A stretch of DNA of 64,000 bases, taken from Bacteroidia bacterium (lineage in GTDB: Bacteria; Bacteroidota; Bacteroidia; M30B66). Each line of letters opens with the position of its first letter. Positions within the stretch are counted from its first letter, which is position 1. Where the stretch lies: contig JAGYKL010000016.1 of assembly GCA_018401705.1 (NCBI GenBank), positions 1 through 64,000 of the forward strand, given 5' to 3'. Of this stretch, positions 43,497 through 52,354 are shown one piece after another. Below the pieces are notes generated by a model that ran no database searches, was not told where the DNA came from, and saw nothing but the letters and a program-made list of their open reading frames with translations. The translations under genes and the position numbers were made by a program.

Positions 43497-46070
43497 TTAT
43501 TTTATTATGAAGGGTTTTGTCACAGAATGATTGGAATTACTCAGTCTTACATAGTAAACTCCAGGCACTAGTACGTCAGTTGCCACTTTAATGTTACCAG
43601 AAATTTTATTTTCCGACCGAGTGATTACAGTTTGTCCGATTGAATTAATTATTTCAAGACTACTCACTTCAAAATCATTAGGATAGTCAACAAAAACGAA
43701 TTCTCTTGCAGGATTTGGATATATCCTAAATGTTTCTTTTTCTAAATCATTTCCAACTGAAAGAGCAGTACGCGAAATTTGAATCTCAAACTGATACGTT
43801 CCTGTATTTCCAGAGAAGTATGGAGATACCTTAAAAATCACTTCGCCTCCGTTACCTAAGGCAATAGGTTCGGGCGCAACATCGTCAATTGCAGGAGATA
43901 ATCCCGATCCACTATCGTAAGTGAAAACACCATCCACCGTATAGGTGTTACCATTACCTGAATTATATGAATCGTGTAATCTAGGTGTAATCAAGTAGCT
44001 GAATCCTGTAGGTAATGAAACTTTATAATAGTCGATGTCTGTTCCCACATGAAGGTTAGAGCCGTTTGTAGTTATTGTAAGTGAATTGCCACTAAAGTTG
44101 GCTGCAAATGAATATGCTGAACCTGCTGTTTCATTCGACTCGTAAGAGTCGGGATTAATGGGAGGCTCAGTTACTGTTATTGTAATAGGATTGGTAAACA
44201 AACTTCCTCCAAGCAAATAAGCATCAGAAAAGCCGCTTTCTTGACCAAGCATTGCCAGAATGTATGTTCCCGGGTTAACATTTAAGTTGCTTGTAGAAAA
44301 TGTTAAATACGGCGGATTGTAAACAAATCCGGGCGGTAGCCCTTGAGTTTCATTAATCTCAGCAATTGTAGTTACGTATTGTCCTTCAAGGTCGTATAAA
44401 GCAGCATAATATGTTCCGTACCAATCGAAAAAGCCATCATTAAGTAGATTCACATTTACAGAAGCAGCCTGTCCAGAAACAAACTGACTTGGGCTCAACA
44501 CCATATCAGAATAAAGCTGAATAGTATTGTAAGGACCTAAAATAGTGAGTGGGACAGGGTTGGAAATGCCATTCCCCGGCTGAATTAGTTGCCAGTTGCC
44601 ACTTCCTTGTTTGAAAATAATTGCCACATAATAATTCCCTGGAGTAGCAAGTAAACCTTCAGTGCTAAAAGTTGCCGAAGAAGTTGAATTGCCATTAACA
44701 GTTTGGTTGTTAAATGTTTGAATAAAATCTACAACATAACCTTCTGCGTTTAAAAGAACAGCGGCGAAATCGGCAGTAAGATTAGTGCTTCCGGTATTGC
44801 TTATTTCGCAATAAACATCAAAAGCCGAAGCGAAGTCAATTGTATTGCCGGGGAAAATGCTAACGAAACTTGAAACTGTTACACTAGCTGGTGCCGGCGG
44901 ATTGTTACCTCCCGGAGGTTTGATACCAATAATTACCTGTTGATTTGCATTAAAACCACCTGCACCACCGCCTGTTCCCAGGTTTGAAGGGTTTAAGGAA
45001 TTTAAATTAAAATAACCATCATTCTGGTTGCTCCAACCCCAATTCATGTGAAACATATCATTGTTGTCGTAGCCATCGCATACCCAGGTGTGTCCACCAC
45101 CACTGCCAATTCCTGCATATTGCATCGGGCGACCTTCATCTAACTCGGTTTTCATGATGTTAATCCACTGCGCATCGGCATAATTTGCTCTTAGAATTCC
45201 TGAAACACTGCTTGCATCATAACCGAAATAAGTTTTGTAAGCATATTCAGAGCAATGTAAAATAGGGGAGGCTGCATTTACTACATATGCTGCGCTTCCC
45301 CCGGTTTGGCCAACTCCGTAACTCATTTCAACACTTACTCCACACTGATACATTAATTTCGCAACCTCAGCATTAGCAGATGTTAATTGAGCGGGCATTG
45401 CACTCCAGTTGTAGCTTGTGCTACCAAAATTTGCAGTAAGGGTGCCGTAGTTTTGTGAATTGAATGAATGAAATCCACTTCCTTGTGCCGGATAATCCCA
45501 GTATTTCATAATCATTGCCATTGCTGTTGCAACGCAACCGGTAACTGTAAGTTGATTGTATTGAGGGTCGAATGGACAATCGGCATTATAATTTGGCGAT
45601 TGGTCCCAACCCAAATTCACAAGTGGATTTACACTTGATCTTAATGCGTGGTTTATAGTTTCTTGATTAGAAAATTTAGCCCAAGCCTCTTCAATTTCAA
45701 CAGTAGCAGGTAAATCAGCATTTACTATATATACCATCTCATTGTAGTATTTATCAATCCATGAACTGAATTGGGAAGCTTGATTTTCATAAACGTAGCT
45801 TCCTTTTAATGAATATCCCAAAACCGGAAAAGCTTGATCATCGCCAGAAACAATTACATAACCATCCTGCTCATTCACCTGAAAAGTATAAATAACAGCT
45901 CTGCCCTGATAGGTCTTTTCTTCGACAAGAGTTAGATTTTCAGGAGCAAAACCATTTTGAATTCGGTAGAAGTTTGAAGCCAGGTTTTGAGCTTGAATAG
46001 GGTTTACTTCATCCGCTGAAAGCGCAGAATAAAATAAACTGAATACCAAAAAGAGTAAAAGGTTTTTCAT
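43497..46070 (-). CDS. Secreted C10 (streptopain-type) cysteine peptidase with T9SS domain
   Basis: An 857-residue protein. ATG 46070 (MKNLLLFLVFSLFYSALS) gives a good signal; an upstream ATG adds 20 non-signal residues. Residues about 20-120 are a Spi-like propeptide (ENLTLVEEKTYQGRAVIYTF). The C10 domain follows: catalytic Cys179 in TVTGCVATAMAM, catalytic His327 in GGGHTWVCDGYD, then FHMNWGW. Ig-like and pre-peptidase-type beta domains fill 400-770, and a T9SS sorting domain ends the protein (FRIYPNPAREFVFVDYPND, VPGVYYVRLSN). Likely an exported protein-degrading enzyme. Divergent from an M36 protease. Confidence 0.93.
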   Translation of the reverse strand: MKNLLLFLVFSLFYSALSADEVNPIQAQNLASNFYRIQNGFAPENLTLVEEKTYQGRAVIYTFQVNEQDGYVIVSGDDQAFPVLGYSLKGSYVYENQASQFSSWIDKYYNEMVYIVNADLPATVEIEEAWAKFSNQETINHALRSSVNPLVNLGWDQSPNYNADCPFDPQYNQLTVTGCVATAMAMIMKYWDYPAQGSGFHSFNSQNYGTLTANFGSTSYNWSAMPAQLTSANAEVAKLMYQCGVSVEMSYGVGQTGGSAAYVVNAASPILHCSEYAYKTYFGYDASSVSGILRANYADAQWINIMKTELDEGRPMQYAGIGSGGGHTWVCDGYDNNDMFHMNWGWSNQNDGYFNLNSLNPSNLGTGGGAGGFNANQQVIIGIKPPGGNNPPAPASVTVSSFVSIFPGNTIDFASAFDVYCEISNTGSTNLTADFAAVLLNAEGYVVDFIQTFNNQTVNGNSTSSATFSTEGLLATPGNYYVAIIFKQGSGNWQLIQPGNGISNPVPLTILGPYNTIQLYSDMVLSPSQFVSGQAASVNVNLLNDGFFDWYGTYYAALYDLEGQYVTTIAEINETQGLPPGFVYNPPYLTFSTSNLNVNPGTYILAMLGQESGFSDAYLLGGSLFTNPITITVTEPPINPDSYESNETAGSAYSFAANFSGNSLTITTNGSNLHVGTDIDYYKVSLPTGFSYLITPRLHDSYNSGNGNTYTVDGVFTYDSGSGLSPAIDDVAPEPIALGNGGEVIFKVSPYFSGNTGTYQFEIQISRTALSVGNDLEKETFRIYPNPAREFVFVDYPNDFEVSSLEIINSIGQTVITRSENKISGNIKVATDVLVPGVYYVRLSNSNHSVTKPFIIK

Positions 46071-46296
46071 GGTTAGGTTAGTTTTAATAAGGTAAAAATG
46101 ATAAGTGCTAAATTCATTAAACACCAGCATTTACAACATCCCCATTATTGGGGATATTCAATTTACAGTTCGCTAAACAGAACATTTGTGTTCGATAAGC
46201 AATGAATATTGTACTTAAGTAGACTTGTATTTTATTCTATATTCGTAAACCTAAACACATTTAAAGTGTTGATTCCTTTTTCGTTAAGCTTATTTC

Positions 46297-49200
46297 ATGG
46301 TTAAAAATCTACTTCCTTTTATACTGTTTTTTCAATTGGTATCGCTTAGAGCGCAAGAATCAATAACTACAGAGCCTTCTATTGTTTCAGATGCTTTACT
46401 TCAATGCAGTCTTGTTTTAAGTGATGTCTCAGAGGCTCAAATTGTTTCTGATTATACTGCCAGAAATAAAAGGATGAGGTCGGTTTGGCTGCATCAATAT
46501 ATTCAGGGAGTTCCCATTGATAAAGCGAGCTTGCAACTTGTTTACGATGCTGAAGGAAAAGTCATAAACTCTCAATGTAATTTTATTAGCAATCTAAATG
46601 CTATTCAGTTTTCTGGACAAACTTGGTTGAGTAATCAAGAGATTCTTCAGAAGGCATTAATGCCTTACGGCGGATTTGATTCAAAGAATTTGATTAGAAC
46701 CAGGGAAGTAAATTCGTTTAAGTCGGCTTTAAGAATAAAGAATTTCGAAGGTGAAGTTTTTATCGAGAGGCTTTATCAGTTCGAGGAGAATCAATTGAGA
46801 CCAATTGTGAAGGTGAGATTGTCGAATGAAGAAGAAGATTTACTTAAAGAATATGTGCTGGATGGAGCAAATGCTGAACTTTTGAAGATTAATAATTTAA
46901 CGGTTAATTGTGCTTCTCATTTGCATAATGCAAAGGATACTCACACTGGATGTAGCCCTACGCCAGGGCAGGATGAAGTTGTGCAGGTAACTGCAGATGG
47001 AGCTGCATATCGAGTTTTCCCATTTCCATATGAGAGTCCGCTAAACGGACCAAGAATTTTGGTCACTAACCCTGCTGATAGTGAAGCATCTCCATATGGC
47101 TGGCACGATTTAGATGGAAGCGATGGTCCAGACGATACGCAATCGATAGGTAACAATGTTTTTGCATATGATGATCAGAACGATGATGATTTTCCGGATA
47201 ATTATGTTGATGGCGAAATAGACCTTCAGTTTGATTTTCCTTTCGCACCTGCGCCTGAAGCTGATCCACAATCGAATAGAGATGCAGCAATTACAAATTT
47301 ATTTTTTGCTAATAACAGGCTACATGATGTGCTTTACTATTATGGTTTTGATGAGAATTCGGGGAATTTTCAATTGACGAATTACGGAAATGCTTCAGGC
47401 GATAATGATGCGGTAAATGCAGAGGGTTTTGACGGAAGTGGAATTAATAATGCAAATTTTGGCACTCCTCCAGATGGAGAAGCTCCAAGAATGCAAATGT
47501 ATTTGTGGCAATTGGGAGGAGGCGATCAGAATTTTATTGTGAATGCACCGGGAACTATTCAAGGGGCTTATTATTCGATTACGGCTGTTTTTGGAGCTCA
47601 GTTTTTAGATGAGCCGATAACGGCGGATGTGGTTTTGGTGGATGATCCTGGTACTTCATTGAGTATAGGTTGTGATCCTCCAACAAATAATGTGTCAGGC
47701 AAAATAGCTTTGATTGACAGAGGCACATGCAATTTCACTGTTAAAGTGCTCAATGCACAGAATGCAGGTGCTTTAGCTGTGGTTATGATTAATAATGTTG
47801 ATGGTGCACCCATAACAATGGGTGGACAAGACGGTGCTATCACAATTCCATCAATCATGATTTCAATTGATAATGGTAATCTTCTTAAAGAAGCGCTTAC
47901 CCAGGGTACAGTTAACGCAACTATTACATTGAGTGCAGTGGAGTCGTTTTTTGATTCTAATTTCGAGAATGGAGTTATTGCTCATGAGTTTGGGCATGGT
48001 GTCTCTAACAGACTCACTGCAGGTCCCAATAATGTTTCGTGCTTATTTAATGAAGAACAACCTGGAGAAGGGTGGAGTGATTTCATTGCATTAGCTATGA
48101 CAACAACGGCATCAAATTTTGCTGAAGAGCCAAGAGGTGTTGGTAATTATTTATTGGGAAGTAGTCTTGTTGGCCCTGGAATCAGACCGTTTCAATACAC
48201 AAGAGATATGGATGTTAACCCAATGACTTACAATGATATTCAGGTTTTTAGCATACCTCACGGATTAGGAAGTGTATGGTGCACAATGCTTTGGGATTTA
48301 TATTGGAATTTGGTTGATGTTTATGGCTTTGATTCGAATATCACCACCGGTACCGGTGGGAATAACAAAGCTATTCAACTTGTTATGGATGGCTTGAGGC
48401 TTCAACCTTGTGGACCGGGTTTTGTGGATGCAAGAGATGCCATTTTACTTGCCGATGAAATAAACTATGGTGGCGAAAATGCTTGTCTAATTTGGGAAAC
48501 ATTCGCAAGAAGAGGTTTAGGATATTTGGCTGATCAAGGCAGCAGTGACGATGCATTTGATGGCACAGAATCTTATGAACTTCCGCCGACTTGCGGCGAA
48601 GGTAATTTTGCTGATTTTACAAGATCATCTAATGCTATTTGCTTTCAAGAGAGCATTGTTTACACTGATATTTCTGATGCAACTAATGTTACATCCAGAG
48701 AATGGGTTTTTGAAGGAGGAGAGCCGGCTACAAGCTCAGAAGAGTCGGTTGAAGTAGTTTACCCCAATCCGGGAGTCTATTCGGTTACTCTAACAGTTAC
48801 TTCTGATGAAGGTGTTGATGATAAAGTAATTTCTGTAACTATTTCTTCTCCACCTGCAGTTACAATTAGCAGTACAGAAGCATCTGTTGGGGAGAGCGAT
48901 GGTTCAGCTACAATTTCCGCATCTGGAGGATTGTCTCCATATCAAATATCATGGTCAGAATTTCCGGGGCTAAATCAATTCGCATTAGCAGATGTGCCAG
49001 CGGGTGAATATTCTTTTACAATTACAGATGCAGCCGGTTGTAAGAAAGATTCAAGTGTTGTAATAGGCACATTTTCGTCAATTTATGATGTTTCGCAAGG
49101 CGACTTTAATATCTACCCAAATCCCTTTGCGCAATCAATCACAATAAGCTCTGCGACTGAATTTATAAGTTCTGTTTCTATTCTTGATTACAGTGGAAGG

Positions 49201-49338
49201 GTGATTTTGAGGAAGTCATTTCAGAATTCTAACAAAAAGCAAGAGCTGGTAGCTAGTCAACTTTCAGCGGGCATCTATCTGATTGAGATTACCACCGAAT
49301 CAGGAAATGTTTTAAGAAAAAGACTTGTAAAGAATTAA
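46297..49338 (+). CDS. Secreted M36 (fungalysin) metallopeptidase with PA, PKD and T9SS domains
   Basis: A 1013-residue protein: signal ending LRAQ, propeptide about 20-200 (HQYIQGVPIDKASLQLVYD), and a catalytic domain with zinc motif HEFGH at 563-567 (IAHEFGHGVSNRLT) and a downstream glutamate in EQPGEGWSDF. A protease-associated insert is at about 430-540 (GKIALIDRGTCNFTVKVLNA). A PKD domain lies near 770-850 (REWVFEGG, TVTSDEG), then a second beta domain and a T9SS C-terminal domain (FNIYPNPFAQSITI). It should be an extracellular protease that works with the divergent C10 enzyme in protein breakdown. Confidence 0.94.
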   Translation: MVKNLLPFILFFQLVSLRAQESITTEPSIVSDALLQCSLVLSDVSEAQIVSDYTARNKRMRSVWLHQYIQGVPIDKASLQLVYDAEGKVINSQCNFISNLNAIQFSGQTWLSNQEILQKALMPYGGFDSKNLIRTREVNSFKSALRIKNFEGEVFIERLYQFEENQLRPIVKVRLSNEEEDLLKEYVLDGANAELLKINNLTVNCASHLHNAKDTHTGCSPTPGQDEVVQVTADGAAYRVFPFPYESPLNGPRILVTNPADSEASPYGWHDLDGSDGPDDTQSIGNNVFAYDDQNDDDFPDNYVDGEIDLQFDFPFAPAPEADPQSNRDAAITNLFFANNRLHDVLYYYGFDENSGNFQLTNYGNASGDNDAVNAEGFDGSGINNANFGTPPDGEAPRMQMYLWQLGGGDQNFIVNAPGTIQGAYYSITAVFGAQFLDEPITADVVLVDDPGTSLSIGCDPPTNNVSGKIALIDRGTCNFTVKVLNAQNAGALAVVMINNVDGAPITMGGQDGAITIPSIMISIDNGNLLKEALTQGTVNATITLSAVESFFDSNFENGVIAHEFGHGVSNRLTAGPNNVSCLFNEEQPGEGWSDFIALAMTTTASNFAEEPRGVGNYLLGSSLVGPGIRPFQYTRDMDVNPMTYNDIQVFSIPHGLGSVWCTMLWDLYWNLVDVYGFDSNITTGTGGNNKAIQLVMDGLRLQPCGPGFVDARDAILLADEINYGGENACLIWETFARRGLGYLADQGSSDDAFDGTESYELPPTCGEGNFADFTRSSNAICFQESIVYTDISDATNVTSREWVFEGGEPATSSEESVEVVYPNPGVYSVTLTVTSDEGVDDKVISVTISSPPAVTISSTEASVGESDGSATISASGGLSPYQISWSEFPGLNQFALADVPAGEYSFTITDAAGCKKDSSVVIGTFSSIYDVSQGDFNIYPNPFAQSITISSATEFISSVSILDYSGRVILRKSFQNSNKKQELVASQLSAGIYLIEITTESGNVLRKRLVKN

Positions 49339-49505
49339 GACCGGTTTAAGTAGCGGATAATCATTACAACAATGGCGAACAAAAACATGAAAATGCTGAT
49401 TCTGTTCATGCCATTCATGAATTTAACGCTCGAGTTATTTTTTTTCTCACTTGGTTTAAAGAGCGTCCTGATATCGAGGTAGTATAGAATCTTCTTAAGA
49501 AACAT
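49335..49505 (-). CDS. Small membrane protein (DUF6728-like)
   Basis: A 56-residue protein from ATG 49505: MFLKKILYYLDIRTLFKPSE, then NSSVKFMNGMNRISIFMFLF and a C-terminal transmembrane helix ending RYLNRS. The order (short amphipathic start, basic linker, helix beginning NRISI) matches a small Bacteroidota family, which I call DUF6728-like from memory. Its end overlaps the M36 stop by four bases in convergent orientation. It lies downstream of ferritin on the same strand. Confidence 0.7.
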   Translation of the reverse strand: MFLKKILYYLDIRTLFKPSEKKNNSSVKFMNGMNRISIFMFLFAIVVMIIRYLNRS

Positions 49506-49554
49506 AACAAGGAATTTGAAAAAGAAACAAGGAAGCTCTTTTAATGTTTAGGCA

Positions 49555-50073
49555 TTAAGCCAGACCTTCGGTCTTAATTTTTTGCTTTGCAAGGGCTTCA
49601 AGTTCTTTGTCTATATAATATAAACCTTGTCCCTCCATGCCAATAAGCTCAATTCTATCAAGGATATTGCCGAACAAAACCTCCTCTTCTCTTTGTTCTA
49701 CAACATAAAACTGAAGGAAATTTAATGTGCCAAAGTCTTGCACTTCTCTTGCTAATTCGCATAGGTGGTGCACTGACGAAGTTACCGTCTTTTCACTTTC
49801 AAGAGATCGTTCTACTACTTCTTTAATGCTTGAAAATTCTGCTTCAACAGGGTTAACAGATGGGACTTTGGCATGGCCACCCATTTCGTTAATATACTTG
49901 AAGACTTTTAGCATATGTTGTCTTTCCTCATCGCTTTGAGCATAATAAAAGGATGCGGCACCATTCAACCTTTTCTTCTCACACCAGGATGCCATTGATA
50001 AATATAAAGCTGAGGCTTTGGATTCTAGACTAACCTGGTGATTTAACTGTTCTTCTAATTTTGATGAAAACAT
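49555..50073 (-). CDS. ftnA: Ferritin
   Basis: A 172-residue four-helix-bundle iron storage protein. The ferroxidase ligands are visible: Glu17 in VSLESKASALYLSMA, Glu and His in SDEERQHMLKVF (about 48-53), Glu94 in LESEKTV, and a late Gln/Glu pair in FLQFYVVEQREEE. No haem-binding Met of bacterioferritin. It starts MFSSKLEEQLNHQ, typical for FtnA. Followed 49 bases later by a small membrane protein gene on the same strand. Confidence 0.95.
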   Translation of the reverse strand: MFSSKLEEQLNHQVSLESKASALYLSMASWCEKKRLNGAASFYYAQSDEERQHMLKVFKYINEMGGHAKVPSVNPVEAEFSSIKEVVERSLESEKTVTSSVHHLCELAREVQDFGTLNFLQFYVVEQREEEVLFGNILDRIELIGMEGQGLYYIDKELEALAKQKIKTEGLA

Positions 50074-50194
50074 ATTGGTTCAATTATATGCTGCGAATAT
50101 ACGCACAAGCTGTAAAATATGCTCGTTTATGTATTTGAGATGACTTTGACAAAAAATATTTTACTTGATTCGAGTTTTGTATTATTCAATATGA

Positions 50195-50202
50195 TATATT
50201 TG
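50195..50202 (+). promoter_or_regulatory. -7 box TATATTTG of the SPFH operon
   Basis: A perfect TAnnTTTG box. Transcription would start near 50209, leaving almost no leader for the ATG at 50213 but about 16 bases for the ATG at 50225, supporting the later start. Confidence 0.6.
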
Positions 50203-50224
50203 TGATATCAAAATGATATTAATT

Positions 50225-51076
50225 ATGAAAGAGAAAATTATTAAGCCGGCATCCGGCCTTGGAATGTTTGTTTTGTTGATTACGGTTTTAGCACTGTCTG
50301 TGTTTTTGCTAACACGGGGAATGATTTTTTTATCTGTTCCGCTTGCTTTAATTTCTTTGCTGTTTATGATAGGGCTTACAATTGTGAATCCTAATGAATC
50401 GGTTGTTTGTGTGCTTTTTGGCTCATATATAGGAACAATACGGGCGAATGGTTTTTTCTGGGTTAATCCTTTGTATTCAAAAAAGAAATTCTCATTAAGA
50501 GCTCGCAATATGGATAGTCAGGCAATTAAGGTGAATGATAAATTGGGTAATCCAATTTTAATTGGGATAGTTTTAGTTTGGCGGGTTGAGGAGACTTTTA
50601 AGGCTGCTTTTGAGGTAGATCATTATGAGGCCTTTGTGAAAATACAAAGTGAATCGGCTGTTAGGAAGCTTGCAGGTTTATATCCTTATGATAGTTTTGA
50701 TGATGATTCGGCTGATATGTCGCTTCGCTCGGGCGGTGATGAAATTAATCATGAATTAGAAGAGGAATTGCGTGCTCGTTTGGCAATAGCCGGAATTAAT
50801 GTCATTGAAGCAAGAATTAGTAATCTGGCATATTCATCTGAAATAGCAGGTGCTATGCTTCAAAGGCAGCAAGCTACGGCTGTGGTTGCTGCAAGAACTA
50901 AAATTGTTGAAGGTGCTGTTGGTATGGTTGATATGGCGCTCAAGGAATTATCATCAAAATCTATTGTCGATTTAGATGATGATAAAAAGGCGGCAATGGT
51001 TAGTAATTTAATGGTGGTATTATGCTCAGATAAATCTGCATCGCCGGTAATAAATACGGGTACTTTGAATCAATAA
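50225..51076 (+). CDS. SPFH/band-7 (stomatin-like) membrane protein
   Basis: A 283-residue protein starting MKEKIIKPASGLGMFVL. Two hydrophobic helices come first (about 10-60), then the SPFH domain (VNPNESVVCVLFGSYIGTIR, AIKVNDKLGNPILIGIVLVW, VKIQSESAVRKLAGLYPYD) and a C-terminal coiled coil (GAMLQRQQATAVVAARTKIV). SPFH proteins form membrane rings that organise microdomains or regulate proteases. It is followed by genes for a PH-like membrane protein, an Arc-like DNA-binding protein and a 175-residue protein, a typical Bacteroidota order. Confidence 0.9.
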   Translation: MKEKIIKPASGLGMFVLLITVLALSVFLLTRGMIFLSVPLALISLLFMIGLTIVNPNESVVCVLFGSYIGTIRANGFFWVNPLYSKKKFSLRARNMDSQAIKVNDKLGNPILIGIVLVWRVEETFKAAFEVDHYEAFVKIQSESAVRKLAGLYPYDSFDDDSADMSLRSGGDEINHELEEELRARLAIAGINVIEARISNLAYSSEIAGAMLQRQQATAVVAARTKIVEGAVGMVDMALKELSSKSIVDLDDDKKAAMVSNLMVVLCSDKSASPVINTGTLNQ

Positions 51077-51085
51077 TTTGGACTT

Positions 51086-51589
51086 ATGACTGAGTATTCT
51101 GAGCGGATATTTGTGAGAAAGACCTGGATAATGACCATGGTTGCAACTTCGATTTTGATAAGTTTACTCATTGTTGGAACGGTTCTTCTGGGCACATCCG
51201 ATGAGGCTGACGTTAAATCCGGCATTCTAACAGTTGTTATTACAGAGGTCGTTCTTCTAATTTTTGTTCTAATCTCTAATTTAAGTTTTAAGCTTAATAA
51301 AGCCGGAATTTATTACAGGTGGTTTCCGTTTCATAGAGGTGAGCGATTTATCCAATGGGAAGAGGTTTCAAAGGCTTACGTTAGAAAGTATAATGCTTTA
51401 TCAGAATACGGAGGATGGGGTATAAAAGGAAGAAAGAAAAATCGGGCTTTTAATGTTTCCGGAAGTATGGGTTTGCAGCTAGAGCTGCTCTCAGGAAATA
51501 AAGTGTTAATTGAAACACAAAAACCTGAAGAATTAAAAAGTGTTTTGGCAGCGCTAAAGGCTGCCGGATTGCAGAATAAGATTGAATAA
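51086..51589 (+). CDS. PH-domain-like membrane protein
   Basis: A 167-residue protein with two transmembrane helices (about 16-36 and 48-68), then a beta-rich cytoplasmic part (AGIYYRWFPFHRGERFIQWE, VSKAYVRKYN) resembling the bacterial PH-like fold of small membrane proteins. It starts ten bases after the SPFH stop and ends six bases before the Arc-like gene. Function unknown; a partner of the SPFH protein is likely by position. Confidence 0.65.
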   Translation: MTEYSERIFVRKTWIMTMVATSILISLLIVGTVLLGTSDEADVKSGILTVVITEVVLLIFVLISNLSFKLNKAGIYYRWFPFHRGERFIQWEEVSKAYVRKYNALSEYGGWGIKGRKKNRAFNVSGSMGLQLELLSGNKVLIETQKPEELKSVLAALKAAGLQNKIE

Positions 51590-51594
51590 GCTTT

Positions 51595-51786
51595 ATGAGC
51601 AAGAAAAAAGCTTTTGTAGTAAGATTAGAAGAGGCTATATTGAAAGATATAGAGAAATGGGCTGCAGATGAGTTTAGGAGCAGTAACGGGCAAATTGAAT
51701 GGATTCTAAGCGAAGCTTTACGAAAAAGTGGAAGGAAAAGTAAGTCAAAGAACAAACCTGCTGAAGATGAGCCTCAAGCTGAATGA
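51595..51786 (+). CDS. Arc-family ribbon-helix-helix protein
   Basis: A 63-residue protein: SKKKAFVVRLEEAILKDIEK, WAADEFRSSNGQIEWILSEA, then a Lys/Arg/Glu-rich tail. The strand KAFVVRL and the two helices fit the Arc/MetJ ribbon-helix-helix fold, with NGQIEWIL being the conserved second helix. Small Arc-like proteins of this exact type sit beside SPFH genes in many genomes. It overlaps the next gene by 20 bases. Confidence 0.85.
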   Translation: MSKKKAFVVRLEEAILKDIEKWAADEFRSSNGQIEWILSEALRKSGRKSKSKNKPAEDEPQAE

Positions 51787-52294
51787 TTTAAAGAAAGACT
51801 TGGCTGGAATGCCACAGCCTGAGTTGATAGAACTCATTCTGAGGTTAGCCAAGTTGAAGGTTGAGAATAAAGAGCTTTTACATTACTTATTGTATTATGC
51901 TCATGATTCTGCCGCTTATGCGCAGCATATTCTGCCCGAAGTTCTCGAGCCTTTTGAGCAGGAGTTTTTACACCCTTATGCACTGTCAAAAAGACTCCGG
52001 AAATCTATGCGTATTATTGCTAAGTATTTAAGATTTACAAAAGATAGGGCAGGAGAGAGCGAGTTGCTACTTTTTTTAGTAAATAAATTTCTTGAAACCT
52101 ATCGATACGAGTACAGACATTCTAGTCTATCTAAAGTAATAGTGAGATGCTTAAAAAAGGCGCACGACAATTTTGATAAGATTCACGAAGATTTTAGGGC
52201 CGACTATATTGATTCATATAACACTGCTCTAAAGTTAGTAAGAGCCAAACTTGGTCTTGAGGCTACTTCTGCACTTCAATTTAAAGAGTATTGA
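51767..52294 (+). CDS. Hypothetical helical protein
   Basis: A 175-residue, all-helical, charged protein with no signal. ATG 51767 (MSLKLNDLKKDLAGMPQPEL) starts inside the Arc-like gene; a longer start at 51728 is possible but overlaps more. LAGMPQPELIELILRLAKLK and the following YLLYYAHDS are conserved-looking. I do not recognise a family. It closes the SPFH operon and may use the same partner proteins. Confidence 0.65.
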   Translation: MSLKLNDLKKDLAGMPQPELIELILRLAKLKVENKELLHYLLYYAHDSAAYAQHILPEVLEPFEQEFLHPYALSKRLRKSMRIIAKYLRFTKDRAGESELLLFLVNKFLETYRYEYRHSSLSKVIVRCLKKAHDNFDKIHEDFRADYIDSYNTALKLVRAKLGLEATSALQFKEY

Positions 52295-52354
52295 TTTCTG
52301 CTTACTTTCACAGCTTGTAAATAGAAACCCAATAGCGTGAATGAGGTACTTTCA

